Of a stretch of 64,000 nt of DNA, positions 43,600 to 51,928 are shown piece after piece; positions within the stretch are counted from its first letter, which is position 1; each line of letters begins with the position of its first letter. The position numbers and the translations under genes were made by a program. The notes under the pieces were generated by a model that worked only from the letters and a program-made list of their open reading frames with translations, was not told the DNA's origin and did no database searches. Source of the stretch: Streptomyces formicae (lineage in GTDB: Bacteria > Actinomycetota > Actinomycetes > Streptomycetales > Streptomycetaceae). The stretch lies in the NCBI RefSeq assembly GCF_022647665.1, contig NZ_CP071872.1, positions 3,472,001 to 3,536,000 of the forward strand. The letters run 5' to 3'.

Positions 43600-44946
43600 T
43601 CACTTCTGCGTGTACCGTCCGCTCGCCCACTCCTGCTGGAGCTTGTCGGCCGCCTTCTCCGGCGTGGTCTGGCCGCGAAGGACGTCGAGGATCGTGTTGC
43701 CCTCGACCTGGTTGAGGAAGGCCTGGTTGGAGTCGCGGGCCGAGCCGTCGGCCGCGATGACGTCCTGGACCGCCTGGTAGCCCTCGCGGGCGGCGTCCGA
43801 GGTGAGCACCGAGGAGTCGACCCTGAAGCCGTCGAGCGCGGGCACGAGCACCAGGTCCTTCGACCACTGGGAGACGCCGTCGCCCAGGGTCATGTACTCG
43901 ATGAAGGCCGCCGCCTCCGCTACGTGCTTCGAGCTCTTCGGGATGGCGAGGCCGCCCTCGGCCAGACCACGGGCGGCGGGCCTGCCGCCGTCGCGGACGA
44001 CGGGGAAGGCCCCGGCGCCGACGTCCGTGAGACCGATCTCGTTGTCCTTGCGGTACGAGGCGGAGAGCAGTGAGCTCTGCCAGGAGCCGTCGACGAGGAA
44101 GGCGGCCTTGCCGGAGTTGAACAGCTCCGCCGGGCGGGAGCCCTTGAGGCTGAGGACCGAGGTGTCCAGGACTCCGTCGTCGAAGAGCGACTTGTAGCTC
44201 TTGAGCGCTTCCACCACGGCCGGGTCGTTCCACTTGGCCCGGCCCGCGGCGATCCGGTCGGACAGCTTCGGGTCGGTCTGGCCGGCGATGGTGAAGAGCA
44301 TCTCCTCCTGCCAGAACGGATCGCCCTGGAAGACCACGGGTGTCACGCCCGGCTTGGCCTTCTTGACCTTCCCGACGGCCGTCTTGAGCTCCGCGGCCGT
44401 CGTGGGGAAGGGGATGCCGAGTTCGGCGAGGAGCGCGGCGTTGGAGTACATCACCGCGCTGCCGATGGATCCCATGGGCACCGAGTAGAGCGTGTCGTCC
44501 TCGGCGACACCCGCGGTCTGGTCGAGCATCTGCCCGTTCAGCTTGTCCCGCCAGCCGGCGGGGAGCTCGTCCTGCCAGCTGTCGACCGGGCGGAGCTGCT
44601 CGCGGACCGTGTTGGTCATGGCGGCGACCTGGACGCCCACGATGTCGAGGGATTCGCCGCCGTTCAGGGCCAGCGGGAGCTGCTTCTGGTAGTCGGCGGC
44701 CTCGAACTCCCGCAGCCTGACATCGATGTGGGGGTTCTTCTTCTCGAAGGCGCCGATCGTCTCCTTCAGCGTCGCCTCGGGTGGGAACCACGTCCAGTAG
44801 TCGAGCGTGACGGTCTGGCCCGGACCGGCGGTCTCCTGGGCGGCGTCCTGCGCCCCGCCGACGCCGCCGCTGTCACCGCACGCCGCGGTGAGACCGAGGG
44901 CCAGTACGGCGGTTGCCGCGGCCAGTGCACGGAGTGGACCGCGCAT
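43600..44946 (-). CDS. sugar ABC transporter substrate-binding lipoprotein
   Basis: A 448-residue extracellular binding protein. The lipoprotein signal LAAATAVLALGLTAACG has a lipobox (LTAAC) so the mature Cys (about 23) is lipidated. The SBP fold of family 1 follows: LDYWTWFPPEATLKETIGAFEKK, ALNGGESLDIVGVQ, YSVPMGSIGSAVMYSNAALLAELG, AAFLVDGSWQSSLL, and EGGLAIPKSSKHVAEAAAFIEYM. It is the first gene of the transporter-GH29 operon and is divergent from the ROK repressor, with GACAAAAATC in between. The ligand is probably a fucose-containing sugar. Confidence 0.92.
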   Translation of the reverse strand: MRGPLRALAAATAVLALGLTAACGDSGGVGGAQDAAQETAGPGQTVTLDYWTWFPPEATLKETIGAFEKKNPHIDVRLREFEAADYQKQLPLALNGGESLDIVGVQVAAMTNTVREQLRPVDSWQDELPAGWRDKLNGQMLDQTAGVAEDDTLYSVPMGSIGSAVMYSNAALLAELGIPFPTTAAELKTAVGKVKKAKPGVTPVVFQGDPFWQEEMLFTIAGQTDPKLSDRIAAGRAKWNDPAVVEALKSYKSLFDDGVLDTSVLSLKGSRPAELFNSGKAAFLVDGSWQSSLLSASYRKDNEIGLTDVGAGAFPVVRDGGRPAARGLAEGGLAIPKSSKHVAEAAAFIEYMTLGDGVSQWSKDLVLVPALDGFRVDSSVLTSDAAREGYQAVQDVIAADGSARDSNQAFLNQVEGNTILDVLRGQTTPEKAADKLQQEWASGRYTQK

Positions 44947-44993
44947 GCGTACCTCCAGGTGTTCGCGATGCCCGCATTAACGTCTACGATGAA

Positions 44994-45003
44994 GACAAAA
45001 ATC
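44994..45003. promoter_or_regulatory. candidate ROK operator GACAAAAATC between divergent genes
   Basis: The AT-rich 10-mer GACAAAAATC lies 48 bases upstream of the binding-protein start and 99 bases before the ROK start. The same 10-mer, inverted, occurs at 46353-46362 before the secreted gene. Such a run is rare in this GC-rich DNA. Confidence 0.45.
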
Positions 45004-45054
45004 AACCCCCTGTTACGTGTTTGTTGAATCGGGCAAGATCAGAGGCTTGTTCCT

Positions 45055-45090
45055 CGACCCCGACCCGACCCGACCCGACCCGACCCCGAC
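45055..45090. repeat. pentanucleotide repeat (CGACC)n in the ROK leader
   Basis: About six copies of CGACC, two of them with an extra C, end directly before the GGAGG ribosome site (45091-45095) of the ROK gene. Confidence 0.85.
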
Positions 45091-45101
45091 GGAGGTGCCC
45101 G

Positions 45102-46328
45102 TTGCCAGGAGACGCCGACGCGACGCTGCTGTCCGTGTTCCGCCACATCGTGGACCACGGCCCGCTCACCCGGCCCGAACTGGGCACGGGCGTCGGCCTC
45201 GCCCGCGCGACCACCTCCGGCGCGGTCAACGACCTGATGCGGCGCGGCCTCGTCGCCGAGCTCGTCCCGGCCCCGCAGGGCGGCCCCCAGGGGCGCAGGG
45301 GCCGCCCCACCGCCCTGCTCGACCTGGACGACGAGCGGCACGCGGTGGCCGGCCTGGAGATCGGCATCGATCGCATCCTCTCCGCCGTCTACAGCCTCCG
45401 CGGCCGTGAACTCCTGCGTACGGAACGCTCCGTCGAGCCCGAGTCGGTCAACCCGCGCAGTCTGCTGCGCCGCGCCCAGACGGCGCTGCGCGAAGTGCTC
45501 GACGCCGCCGAGGACGACCGGCGCACGCTGCTCGGCGTCGGCGTCAGCGTCCCCGGCCTGGTCGACGCCTCGACCGGCACCGTCAAGTACGTCCCCAGCC
45601 TCGGCTGGCGGGACGTCGCCCTGCGTGCCGGCGTCGACGAGGCCCTCGGCGGCCGCACCCCGGTCCTCGTCGACGGCGACGCCAACTTCGCCGCCCTCGC
45701 CGAACGCCGGGCGCGGCTGCGCGAAGGGCTGGAAGCCGCCAGCCTGATCTACCTCACGGGGACCTACGGCATCAGTGCGGGCGTCATCGCCGACGGCCGG
45801 CTGTGGCGCGGCGGCAGGGGCATGGCGGGCGAGGTGGGCCATCTCGTCGTCGACCCCGACGGCCCGGCCTGCGTCTGCGGACGCCGCGGCTGCTTCGAGA
45901 CCCGCGCCGGCCTCTCGGCGATCACCACGGAGGCCCTGGAGCCCGCCGCGCACAGGCGCCGCGCCGGTGCGGGGCGCGCCGTGCTGTCGGCCGCCGTCGA
46001 CGAGCTCGTGGCGCGGGCGCGCACGGGCGACGAGCGGGTCTGCGGCGTGCTGGCCGAGGCGGGCCGCTGGATCGGCCGCGGCGCAGCGGCCCTCACGGCC
46101 GTGCTCGATCCGCGCGTGGTGGTGCTGGGCGGCCACTACGCCCGTCTCGCCCCCTGGCTGCTGGAGCCCGCACGCGAGGCGTTCGCGGGCGCCCAGCTGG
46201 TCCCGGGGACGGACATCCCCACGCTCGAAGTGTCGGCCGGCGCCGACTGGGCCCCCACCGAGGGGGCCGCCCTCGCGGTGCTGATGTCGTTCGCCGACGG
46301 GTCCCGCCCGCTTCCCGCTGCTGACTGA
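45102..46328 (+). CDS. ROK-family transcriptional repressor
   Basis: A 408-residue ROK repressor. The N-terminal winged helix is LLSVFRHIVDHGPLTRPELGTGVGLARATTSGAVNDLMRRGLV (about 8-50). The sugar-kinase-like part has GVGVSVPGLVDASTG, DGDANFAALAE and GEVGHLVVDPDGPACVCGRRGCFET (about 245-268), which carries the ROK zinc motif CxCGxxGCxE with its upstream His. TTG 45102 is preferred since GGAGG lies six bases before it. It is divergent from the transporter operon and followed by the secreted gene at 46548, making it the likely controller of the fucose island, with fucose or a pathway intermediate as inducer. Confidence 0.9.
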   Translation: MPGDADATLLSVFRHIVDHGPLTRPELGTGVGLARATTSGAVNDLMRRGLVAELVPAPQGGPQGRRGRPTALLDLDDERHAVAGLEIGIDRILSAVYSLRGRELLRTERSVEPESVNPRSLLRRAQTALREVLDAAEDDRRTLLGVGVSVPGLVDASTGTVKYVPSLGWRDVALRAGVDEALGGRTPVLVDGDANFAALAERRARLREGLEAASLIYLTGTYGISAGVIADGRLWRGGRGMAGEVGHLVVDPDGPACVCGRRGCFETRAGLSAITTEALEPAAHRRRAGAGRAVLSAAVDELVARARTGDERVCGVLAEAGRWIGRGAAALTAVLDPRVVVLGGHYARLAPWLLEPAREAFAGAQLVPGTDIPTLEVSAGADWAPTEGAALAVLMSFADGSRPLPAAD

Positions 46329-46352
46329 GGGTCACCTCCGGGGTGGCGGACA

Positions 46353-46410
46353 GATTTTTGTCGCCGTGCGAGACGGAAGTATTGACCGTGCCCGGGCCAC
46401 GGCGTAGCTT
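46353..46410 (+). promoter_or_regulatory. inverted GACAAAAATC copy and a TTGACC-N17-TAGCTT promoter
   Basis: GATTTTTGTC (46353-46362, the reverse complement of GACAAAAATC) lies 19 bases ahead of a promoter-like TTGACC (46382-46387), 17 bases, TAGCTT (46405-46410). The start codon of the secreted enzyme follows 138 bases later. The layout fits a repressor or activator site next to a vegetative-type promoter. Confidence 0.5.
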
Positions 46411-46547
46411 CGCCGACCAGTGCCGACGCGTGCGGAGCCGAACGGGACACGGGACGCCCCGACGGAGACACCGCCATGCGCTGCCGGACCGCCGGGCCAC
46501 GCCGCTGTCCGGCCCCCGCCGTCATCCCCCTCAGCCAGGAGGCCCCT

Positions 46548-48872
46548 GTGCCGCGCTCCCAGACACCCCCGCCGGCGACGCCAGCCGCTGAAGGACCCTC
46601 CCGCCGCTCGGCCCTGCGGATGCTCGGCGGAGCCACCGGCGCCGTCCTGCTGACCGGCGGCGCCGCGGCCACGGCGCCGGGCACGGCCCACGCCGCCACC
46701 TTCGTACCGCAGGCCGGACCGGTGCCCCTGCCCATCGACCAGAGCGCCACCACCGACAACCTCACCGTCCTGCTGGGCACCAGCGCCGCGCACTCCTCGG
46801 ACATGACCGTGTACGGCGCCACCGAGGGCCGCAAGAACTTCTGGATCCAGAACTTCGTCTCGGGTGCCGGCTCCCTGTCCTGGCAGGTCTCGGTCCAGGC
46901 CGGCGACGCGTACCGGGTGTACGCCCTCGTCAACGCCCAGCCCGGCCAGCAGCTGACCGTCGCGGTCAGCGGCACCTCCTCGTCACGCACCTTCACGACG
47001 GCCAACGCCTCCACCTGGCAGCGGATCGACGCCGGCACCCTCACCCTCCCCTCCGGGACCAGCACCATCACCCTGACCCGGAACACGTTCACCAACGACC
47101 TGTACGTCAAGTCGCTGGAGCTGGTCCGCGAATCCGCCGTGGCCGCCCGCCAGCAGCGCATCGCGGCCGCCCGCGCGGACACCACCTGGTTCAGCCAGGG
47201 CGGCTACGGCCTGATGTTCCAGTACGGCTCCTGGGGATTCCCCGACAACGTCGGCACCGCCAAGCCCCTCCACCAGCAGGCCGCCGACTTCCACGTCCCG
47301 ACGTTCGTGAAGCTGGTGCAGGAAACCGGCGCGGCCTATGTGATCTGGTCGTTCAGCTGGTGGGGCTACCACCCCGACATGCCTGTCAGTGCGATCGAGT
47401 CCATCACCGGCGACCCGTCGTTCACGGCCGACCGCGATCTCATCGGCGAGATCGCCGCGGCCCTCAAGGCCGTCGGCATCCGCTTCCTGCTCTATTACCA
47501 CACCGGCTCGGAGGAATCGGCCTGGTGGACGAAGCAGAACTTCCCCACCTCGTTCTCCGCCGACGGATCCGGCGACCGCTCGACGTTCCTCGCCCACTGG
47601 AAGAGCGTCGTCACCGAGATCGGCACGGCGCTCGGCCGCGACCTCGACGGCTTCTTCTTCGACGACGGCATCATCTACTACCCGGCCCCCTTCGAGTCGC
47701 TCCAGCAGGCCGCCCGCGCGGGCAACCCCGACCGGCTGGTCTCCTGGAACAGCTGGGCCCTGCCGCGCCTCACCGACTTCCAGGACGTGTACTTCGGCGA
47801 GGCCAGCCAGGGCCAGAGTCAGACCGGCAGCGCCGGCGCGGGCGGCAACGGGGTGTTCACCAGCGGCCCGTACCAAGGACTGCTCCAGCACGGCATGTTC
47901 ACGATGGACGGCGACTGGGGCGTCCACACCCAGGGCGGCGACAAGATCACCACCCTGTCGTCGGTCACCAGCAGCGCGGCCATCGGCTGGGCCACGAGCG
48001 CCGCCTCCCGCAACGTGCCGATCAGCTTCGACCTGATGATGTACGAGGACGGCGCGGTCGCCGACAGCGACCTGCGCATCCTCAACGACGTCCGCCAGGC
48101 GGTCCACGGCAGCCCGGCCGCCGTACCGACCGGGACCACCGTCGTGAACGACACGGATCCCGCGATCGGTTACAGCGGTGCCTGGACGCACGCGGCCGGC
48201 CGCGGCTCCGGTGACCACGGCGACGACGTCCACTGGACCACGGCCAACGGCGCCTCGTTCACGTACACGTTCACGGGTACGGGCATCGACGTCATCGGTC
48301 CCCGGAGCAGCTCCAGCCGGAACTTCACCGTCACCGTCGACGGCACCCTGATCGGGACGTTCAGCCAGTACGCGGCCAGTGGTTACCAGGCGCAGGCGGT
48401 GCTCTACAGCGCCCGCCACCTGGCCCCGGGCACCCACACCATCAAGGTCACCAAGGTCGACGGAACCTACCTCCAGCTCGACGCGCTGCGCGTCGTGCCC
48501 ACCCCGAGAACCCTCAACGACACGGACCCCGCGATCGGTTACGGCGGCGCCTGGACCCATGCCGCCGGTCGCGGCGTCGGCGACCACGGCGACGACGTCC
48601 ACTGGACCACGGCCAATGGCGCGACGGCGACCGTCACCTTCACCGGTACCGGCATCGATGTGCTCGGCCCGATGGAGCCGAGCGACGGCACCGCCACCGT
48701 CCGCCTCGACGGCACCCAGGTCGCCACGATCAAGGCCACCCACAACGGCGCCTACAGCCCCCAGCAGCACTACTGGGGCATCCGCAATCTCACCCCCGGC
48801 ACCCACACCGTGCAGCTCACCAAGACCGGCGGGACCTACTTCCAGCTCGACGCGGTCAAGATCTGGCCCTGA
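46548..48872 (+). CDS. Tat-secreted fucosidase-like glycoside hydrolase with two C-terminal jelly-roll repeats
   Basis: A 774-residue exported protein. The Tat-like signal is PSRRSALRMLGGATGAVLL. About 60-195 is a CBM-like beta sandwich (ATTDNLTVLLGTS ... LYVKSLELVRES). About 205-530 is a TIM-barrel domain that recalls GH29/fucosidase-type enzymes in layout: WFSQGGYGLMFQYGSWGFP, YVIWSFSWWGYHPDM, GIRFLLYYHTGSEESAWW, and DLDGFFFDDGIIYYP (about 366), whose Asp pair may be catalytic. Two similar modules of about 115 residues end it (541-655, 661-774), both with NDTDPAIGYxGAWTHAAGRG and DHGDDVHWTTANGA. GTG 46548 follows GGAGG. I could not place the barrel in one family with certainty. Context suggests an extracellular fucoside- or related glycan-cleaving role. 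Confidence 0.72.
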   Translation: MPRSQTPPPATPAAEGPSRRSALRMLGGATGAVLLTGGAAATAPGTAHAATFVPQAGPVPLPIDQSATTDNLTVLLGTSAAHSSDMTVYGATEGRKNFWIQNFVSGAGSLSWQVSVQAGDAYRVYALVNAQPGQQLTVAVSGTSSSRTFTTANASTWQRIDAGTLTLPSGTSTITLTRNTFTNDLYVKSLELVRESAVAARQQRIAAARADTTWFSQGGYGLMFQYGSWGFPDNVGTAKPLHQQAADFHVPTFVKLVQETGAAYVIWSFSWWGYHPDMPVSAIESITGDPSFTADRDLIGEIAAALKAVGIRFLLYYHTGSEESAWWTKQNFPTSFSADGSGDRSTFLAHWKSVVTEIGTALGRDLDGFFFDDGIIYYPAPFESLQQAARAGNPDRLVSWNSWALPRLTDFQDVYFGEASQGQSQTGSAGAGGNGVFTSGPYQGLLQHGMFTMDGDWGVHTQGGDKITTLSSVTSSAAIGWATSAASRNVPISFDLMMYEDGAVADSDLRILNDVRQAVHGSPAAVPTGTTVVNDTDPAIGYSGAWTHAAGRGSGDHGDDVHWTTANGASFTYTFTGTGIDVIGPRSSSSRNFTVTVDGTLIGTFSQYAASGYQAQAVLYSARHLAPGTHTIKVTKVDGTYLQLDALRVVPTPRTLNDTDPAIGYGGAWTHAAGRGVGDHGDDVHWTTANGATATVTFTGTGIDVLGPMEPSDGTATVRLDGTQVATIKATHNGAYSPQQHYWGIRNLTPGTHTVQLTKTGGTYFQLDAVKIWP

Positions 48873-49059
48873 CGCCGCCAGGGCGGGGGACGGCCGTGGG
48901 CCCCGTACAGCCGGACGAAGCGGGCCGTGCACGGACAGGCGGGCCAGGAGGCGGCCGGCATCGCCGGCTCCCCCGTTCAGGTGGCGAAGGGGGCCGGGCG
49001 ATGAGTTCGCCGCCCCGGGCCGGTCATACCGATACACGTCCACCTACGAGGAGGTATCG

Positions 49060-49539
49060 ATGCCCACCGACGGATTCACCACGTGCCTGTGGTTCGACGG
49101 GCAGGCCGAAGGGGCCGCCAACCACTATGTGTCGATCTTCGCGAACTCCCGGCTCGGCCGGATCGTCCGCTACACCGAGGCCGGGCCGGGCCCCGCGGGA
49201 TCCGTCGTGACCGTCGAGTTCGAGGCCAACGGCCAGAAGTTCGTCGCCCTGAACGGCGGGCCCCAGTTCACGTTCACGGAAGCCGTCTCGTTCCAGATCC
49301 TCTGCGCCGACCAGGACGAGGTCGACCACTACTGGAGCAGGCTCACCGAGGGCGGTCAGGAGGTCCAGTGCGGCTGGCTGAGGGACAGGTACGGACTGTC
49401 CTGGCAGGTCGTGCCCGCCGTCCTCCAGGACATGGTCGGCGACGCCGACCCGGAGAAGGCGAAGCGGGCCACCGAGGCGATGCTCTCGATGGTCAAGCTC
49501 GACATCGCCGCCCTGGAGAAGGCGTACAAGGGGGAGTAG
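49060..49539 (+). CDS. PhnB/3-demethylubiquinone-9 methyltransferase-like VOC protein
   Basis: A 159-residue VOC-fold protein of the group annotated '3-demethylubiquinone-9 3-methyltransferase' by domain, although it has no methyltransferase motif. Hallmarks are TCLWFDGQAEGAANHYVSIF at the start, VTVEFEANGQKFVALNGGPQFTFTEAVSFQI in the middle, and CGWLRDRYGLSWQVVPAVL followed by an AxxAMLSMVKLDIAALEKAY helix. ATG 49060 has GAGGAG six bases upstream. It is followed by a decayed HxlR regulator, a pairing often seen for this VOC group; loss of the regulator could have made the gene constitutive. Confidence 0.85.
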   Translation: MPTDGFTTCLWFDGQAEGAANHYVSIFANSRLGRIVRYTEAGPGPAGSVVTVEFEANGQKFVALNGGPQFTFTEAVSFQILCADQDEVDHYWSRLTEGGQEVQCGWLRDRYGLSWQVVPAVLQDMVGDADPEKAKRATEAMLSMVKLDIAALEKAYKGE

Positions 49540-49554
49540 CCGCACCGGGGAGGC

Positions 49555-49850
49555 CCGTCGGCCCGGATCAGGCTGGAGGACAAGGAGTGCCCGCTGTCGA
49601 CGACGGTGGGGCACGTCGGCGAGTGGTGGACGCTGCTGATCCTCCATGACGCCTTCGACGGGTACACCCGCTTCGGCCAGTACCAGGAGAACCTCGGCAT
49701 CTGATCGAGCATGCTGACGACGCGTCTCAAGGCCCTGGTCGGTGACGGGCTGCTGGAGCGCCGGGCCTACCAGACGCTCCGGTGCGCTACGAGTACGTCC
49801 TCATCGATCTCGGCCGGTCGCAACTCCCGCCTGCCGCCGTACGCGGTGCG
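49555..49850 (+). pseudogene. HxlR-type transcriptional regulator, decayed
   Basis: The frame RLEDKECPLSTTVGHVGEWWTLLILHDAFDGYTRFGQYQENLGI is the start of an HxlR winged helix. A TGA (about 49702) interrupts it where GIAPSMLTTRL is expected; reading goes on as MLTTRLKALVGDGLLERRAYQ. A frameshift near 49778-49781 then changes to the frame reading PVRYEYVLIDLGRSQLP, the normal next segment. The start codon is also missing. So there are at least three lesions. The gene sits directly behind a VOC gene, which it may once have controlled. Confidence 0.75.
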
Positions 49851-49866
49851 GGGTGCGGGATCGGCC

Positions 49867-50142
49867 TCAGGGGGCGATGGCCAGGCGCTCGATCAGGCCG
49901 TCCCGGTAGCGCAGGTCGGCGACACCGCCGGGGAAGTCGCCTTCGAGCCGCTGAGTGGCCACGTAGTGGTCCGCGTCCCTCTGCTGCGCGCCGGTGAGCG
50001 TGGTGGTGAACGTGCACTCACCGGCGGCGTTGTCCAGCCATGCCTCGATCTCCGCGGTGCCCGAGTGGGTCCTGTCCTCGTCGGTCACGGCCGCGTCGCC
50101 GGTGAACGCCGCGACGGCGATGGCGGTGCCCCGGTCGATAGG
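49867..50142 (-). pseudogene. SnoaL/NTF2-like protein, N-terminally truncated
   Basis: The frame reads GTAIAVAAFTGDAAVTDEDRTHSGTAEIEAW, then FTTTLTGAQQRDADHYVATQRLEGDFPGGVADLRYRDGLIERLAIAP, which is a SnoaL-like (nuclear-transport-factor-2 fold) protein. The first 20-30 residues and start codon are gone: the homology ends exactly at the stop codon of the esterase gene (50143). A GTG at 50088 could start a 73-residue product, but that would lack the first helix. A few residues also seem missing near DLRYRDGL. It is most likely a remnant. Confidence 0.6.
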
Positions 50143-51603
50143 TCACGCGGGGCAGCCCGAGTCGGCGATCACGAAATGGCCCGGGGCCGTCTCCTCCAGG
50201 GTGTGGGTGACGAAGACGTTGTAGAGGCCCATGTTCTGGCCGGAGCCGTTGGCGTAGACGGTGCCCAGGTTCTGACGGGCCCGGCCGGCGGCCACGTGGT
50301 TGTAGTTGTTGTCCGTGTAGCACCGATGGGCGGCCCCGGCTGTGGTCGCCTGCACGGAGGTCGAGGACGCGCCGACGGCTCCCGAACCGTCCACGGCGGC
50401 GACGGTGTAGCTGTAGGCCGTGCCGGGAGCCAGCCCCGTGTCCGTGAAGATCGCCGACGACGGAGCGCCGGCCTGGCTCCCGCCGCGGTAGATGCGGTAG
50501 GAGGTGGCGCCGGCGACCGCGTTCCAGGACAGGGAGACCGACGACTCCGTGGTGGCGGTGACCGTGAGTCCGGACGGCGCGGGCAGGGAGCCGCCGCCGT
50601 CGGGGGCGCCGAGGCCCCAGGACTGCCCGATCCAGTACGAGGCGCAGATGTTCACGTCCAGGACGTACGCACCGGCGGTGCCGCACTGCGTGGCCCCGCT
50701 GCCCGGGTCGACCGGCTGGCCGTGGCCCATGCCCGTGATGGCGTACGACTCGACGACCGGGGCGCCCGCCCCGTCCTGGTACACCTTGTGCTGCGCGCCC
50801 TGGACCGTGTCACTGACATCCGCGACCGTGTCCGTGCCGTGCACCTGGGTCCACTGCTCGACGAGCTCGGTCATGTTCATCGGTGCCACCGTGCTGTCGC
50901 TCGTCCCGTGCCACACCGACATCGTGGGATACGGCCCCGCGTACGACGGATAGGCGGCGCGGACCTTGTCGCCCCACTGCTGCGCGCTCAGGTTCGAGCC
51001 CGGGTTCATGCAGCTGAAGCCCTCCACGACGCTGCGGGCGCAGTCGAACGGCAGGCCGGCGACCACCGCCGCACCCGCGAAGACGTCCGGATAGGCGGCG
51101 GCCATGACCGAGGACATGGCCCCGCCCGCGGACAGCCCGGTGACATGGACGCGCGAGGTGTCGATGCCGTGATCGGCGGCCATCCTGTCCGTCATCTGCC
51201 TGATGGACAGCGCCTCGCCCTGGCCGCGCGAGAAGTCGCCCGACTGGAACCAGTTGAAGCAGGAGTTGGCGTTGTTGGCCGCCTTCTGCTGCGGCAGTAC
51301 GAGAGCGAAGCCCCAGGCGTCGGCCCACCTGGTCCAGCCGGTCTCACCGTCGTACGCGGCCGCCGACTGGGTGCAGCCGTGCAGCGCGACCACGAGCGGG
51401 CGGCCGGCCGGGAGGCCGTCGGGGACATAGCGGAACATCTGGAGATTGCCGGGGTTGGACCCGAAGCCGGTCACCTCGGTGAGGCTCGCGGCCTGTGCGG
51501 CGGGAGCGGGGAGCAGCCCCAGGACGAGGGCGATCAGGGACAGCACGAGCGCTGCGGCGGAGCTCCGCCGGGGGCGCTGGGCGCGGGAGACGCGGGGATT
51601 CAT
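50143..51603 (-). CDS. secreted PHB-depolymerase-type esterase with fibronectin III domain
   Basis: A 486-residue exported esterase of the PHB-depolymerase family (LpqC-like). The signal peptide is SSAAALVLSLIALVLGLLPAPAAQA. The alpha/beta-hydrolase core has the oxyanion region LVVALHGCTQSAAAYDG (about 72), the nucleophile elbow VTGLSAGGAMSSVMAA (Ser about 154), a WHGTSDSTVAP segment with the acid, and GMGHGQPV (His about 292). A fibronectin III domain follows (about 345-425; PSGLTVTATTESSVSLSWNAV). The C-terminus (HRCYTDNNYNHVAAGRARQ ... ADSGCP) is an extra domain seen in related depolymerases. Possible substrates include polyhydroxyalkanoate or feruloylated/acetylated polysaccharides. Confidence 0.88.
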   Translation of the reverse strand: MNPRVSRAQRPRRSSAAALVLSLIALVLGLLPAPAAQAASLTEVTGFGSNPGNLQMFRYVPDGLPAGRPLVVALHGCTQSAAAYDGETGWTRWADAWGFALVLPQQKAANNANSCFNWFQSGDFSRGQGEALSIRQMTDRMAADHGIDTSRVHVTGLSAGGAMSSVMAAAYPDVFAGAAVVAGLPFDCARSVVEGFSCMNPGSNLSAQQWGDKVRAAYPSYAGPYPTMSVWHGTSDSTVAPMNMTELVEQWTQVHGTDTVADVSDTVQGAQHKVYQDGAGAPVVESYAITGMGHGQPVDPGSGATQCGTAGAYVLDVNICASYWIGQSWGLGAPDGGGSLPAPSGLTVTATTESSVSLSWNAVAGATSYRIYRGGSQAGAPSSAIFTDTGLAPGTAYSYTVAAVDGSGAVGASSTSVQATTAGAAHRCYTDNNYNHVAAGRARQNLGTVYANGSGQNMGLYNVFVTHTLEETAPGHFVIADSGCPA

Positions 51604-51620
51604 CGGCCACCTCGGTGAGT

Positions 51621-51667
51621 GCGGTGCGGTGCGGTGCTGTTGCGTGGGCGTGGGCGTGGGCGTGGGT
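51621..51667. repeat. short tandem repeats (GCGGT)3 and (GCGTGG)4
   Basis: Three copies of GCGGT (51621-51635) are followed by four or five GCGTGG/GTGGGC units (51642-51667) in the divergent region between the esterase and the molybdenum enzyme. Confidence 0.8.
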
Positions 51668-51840
51668 GTGCGTCCTCGGCCGCCCGCGAGCGGACACCCG
51701 TGCGCTGCCCCGGAGTTACGGGGACGTTACGGCCCGCGGTTCCGGCGGGTAATGTCGACGCGCTCCACCCCGCGCGGCCGCGGGCTGTGGTCCGCAGCTG
51801 TTGCGGCAGCACACCGGCCCGGCGCAGGACGGTGCTTCAT

Positions 51841-51858
51841 GTGTGACGTGTGTGACGT
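51841..51858. promoter_or_regulatory. direct repeat GTGTGACGT x2, possible activator site
   Basis: Two perfect tandem copies of GTGTGACGT lie 70 bases before the start of the molybdenum-subunit gene. The rest of the 325-bp divergent region (51604-51928) holds short tandem repeats and no gene. Confidence 0.35.
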
Positions 51859-51928
51859 CTGGTCGGCGGCCGCCGAGTGCGGCATGCTCTGCGCGAGTTC
51901 AGCGTCGAGGGGACCGAGGGGACAGCCG

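Noticed and set aside
51600..51928. Small gene in the divergent region before the molybdenum enzyme
   Set aside because: Frames here carry only repeat-encoded codons; an upstream Met (Cys-rich leader) for the large subunit was also rejected because the Tat motif would then be about 50 residues in.
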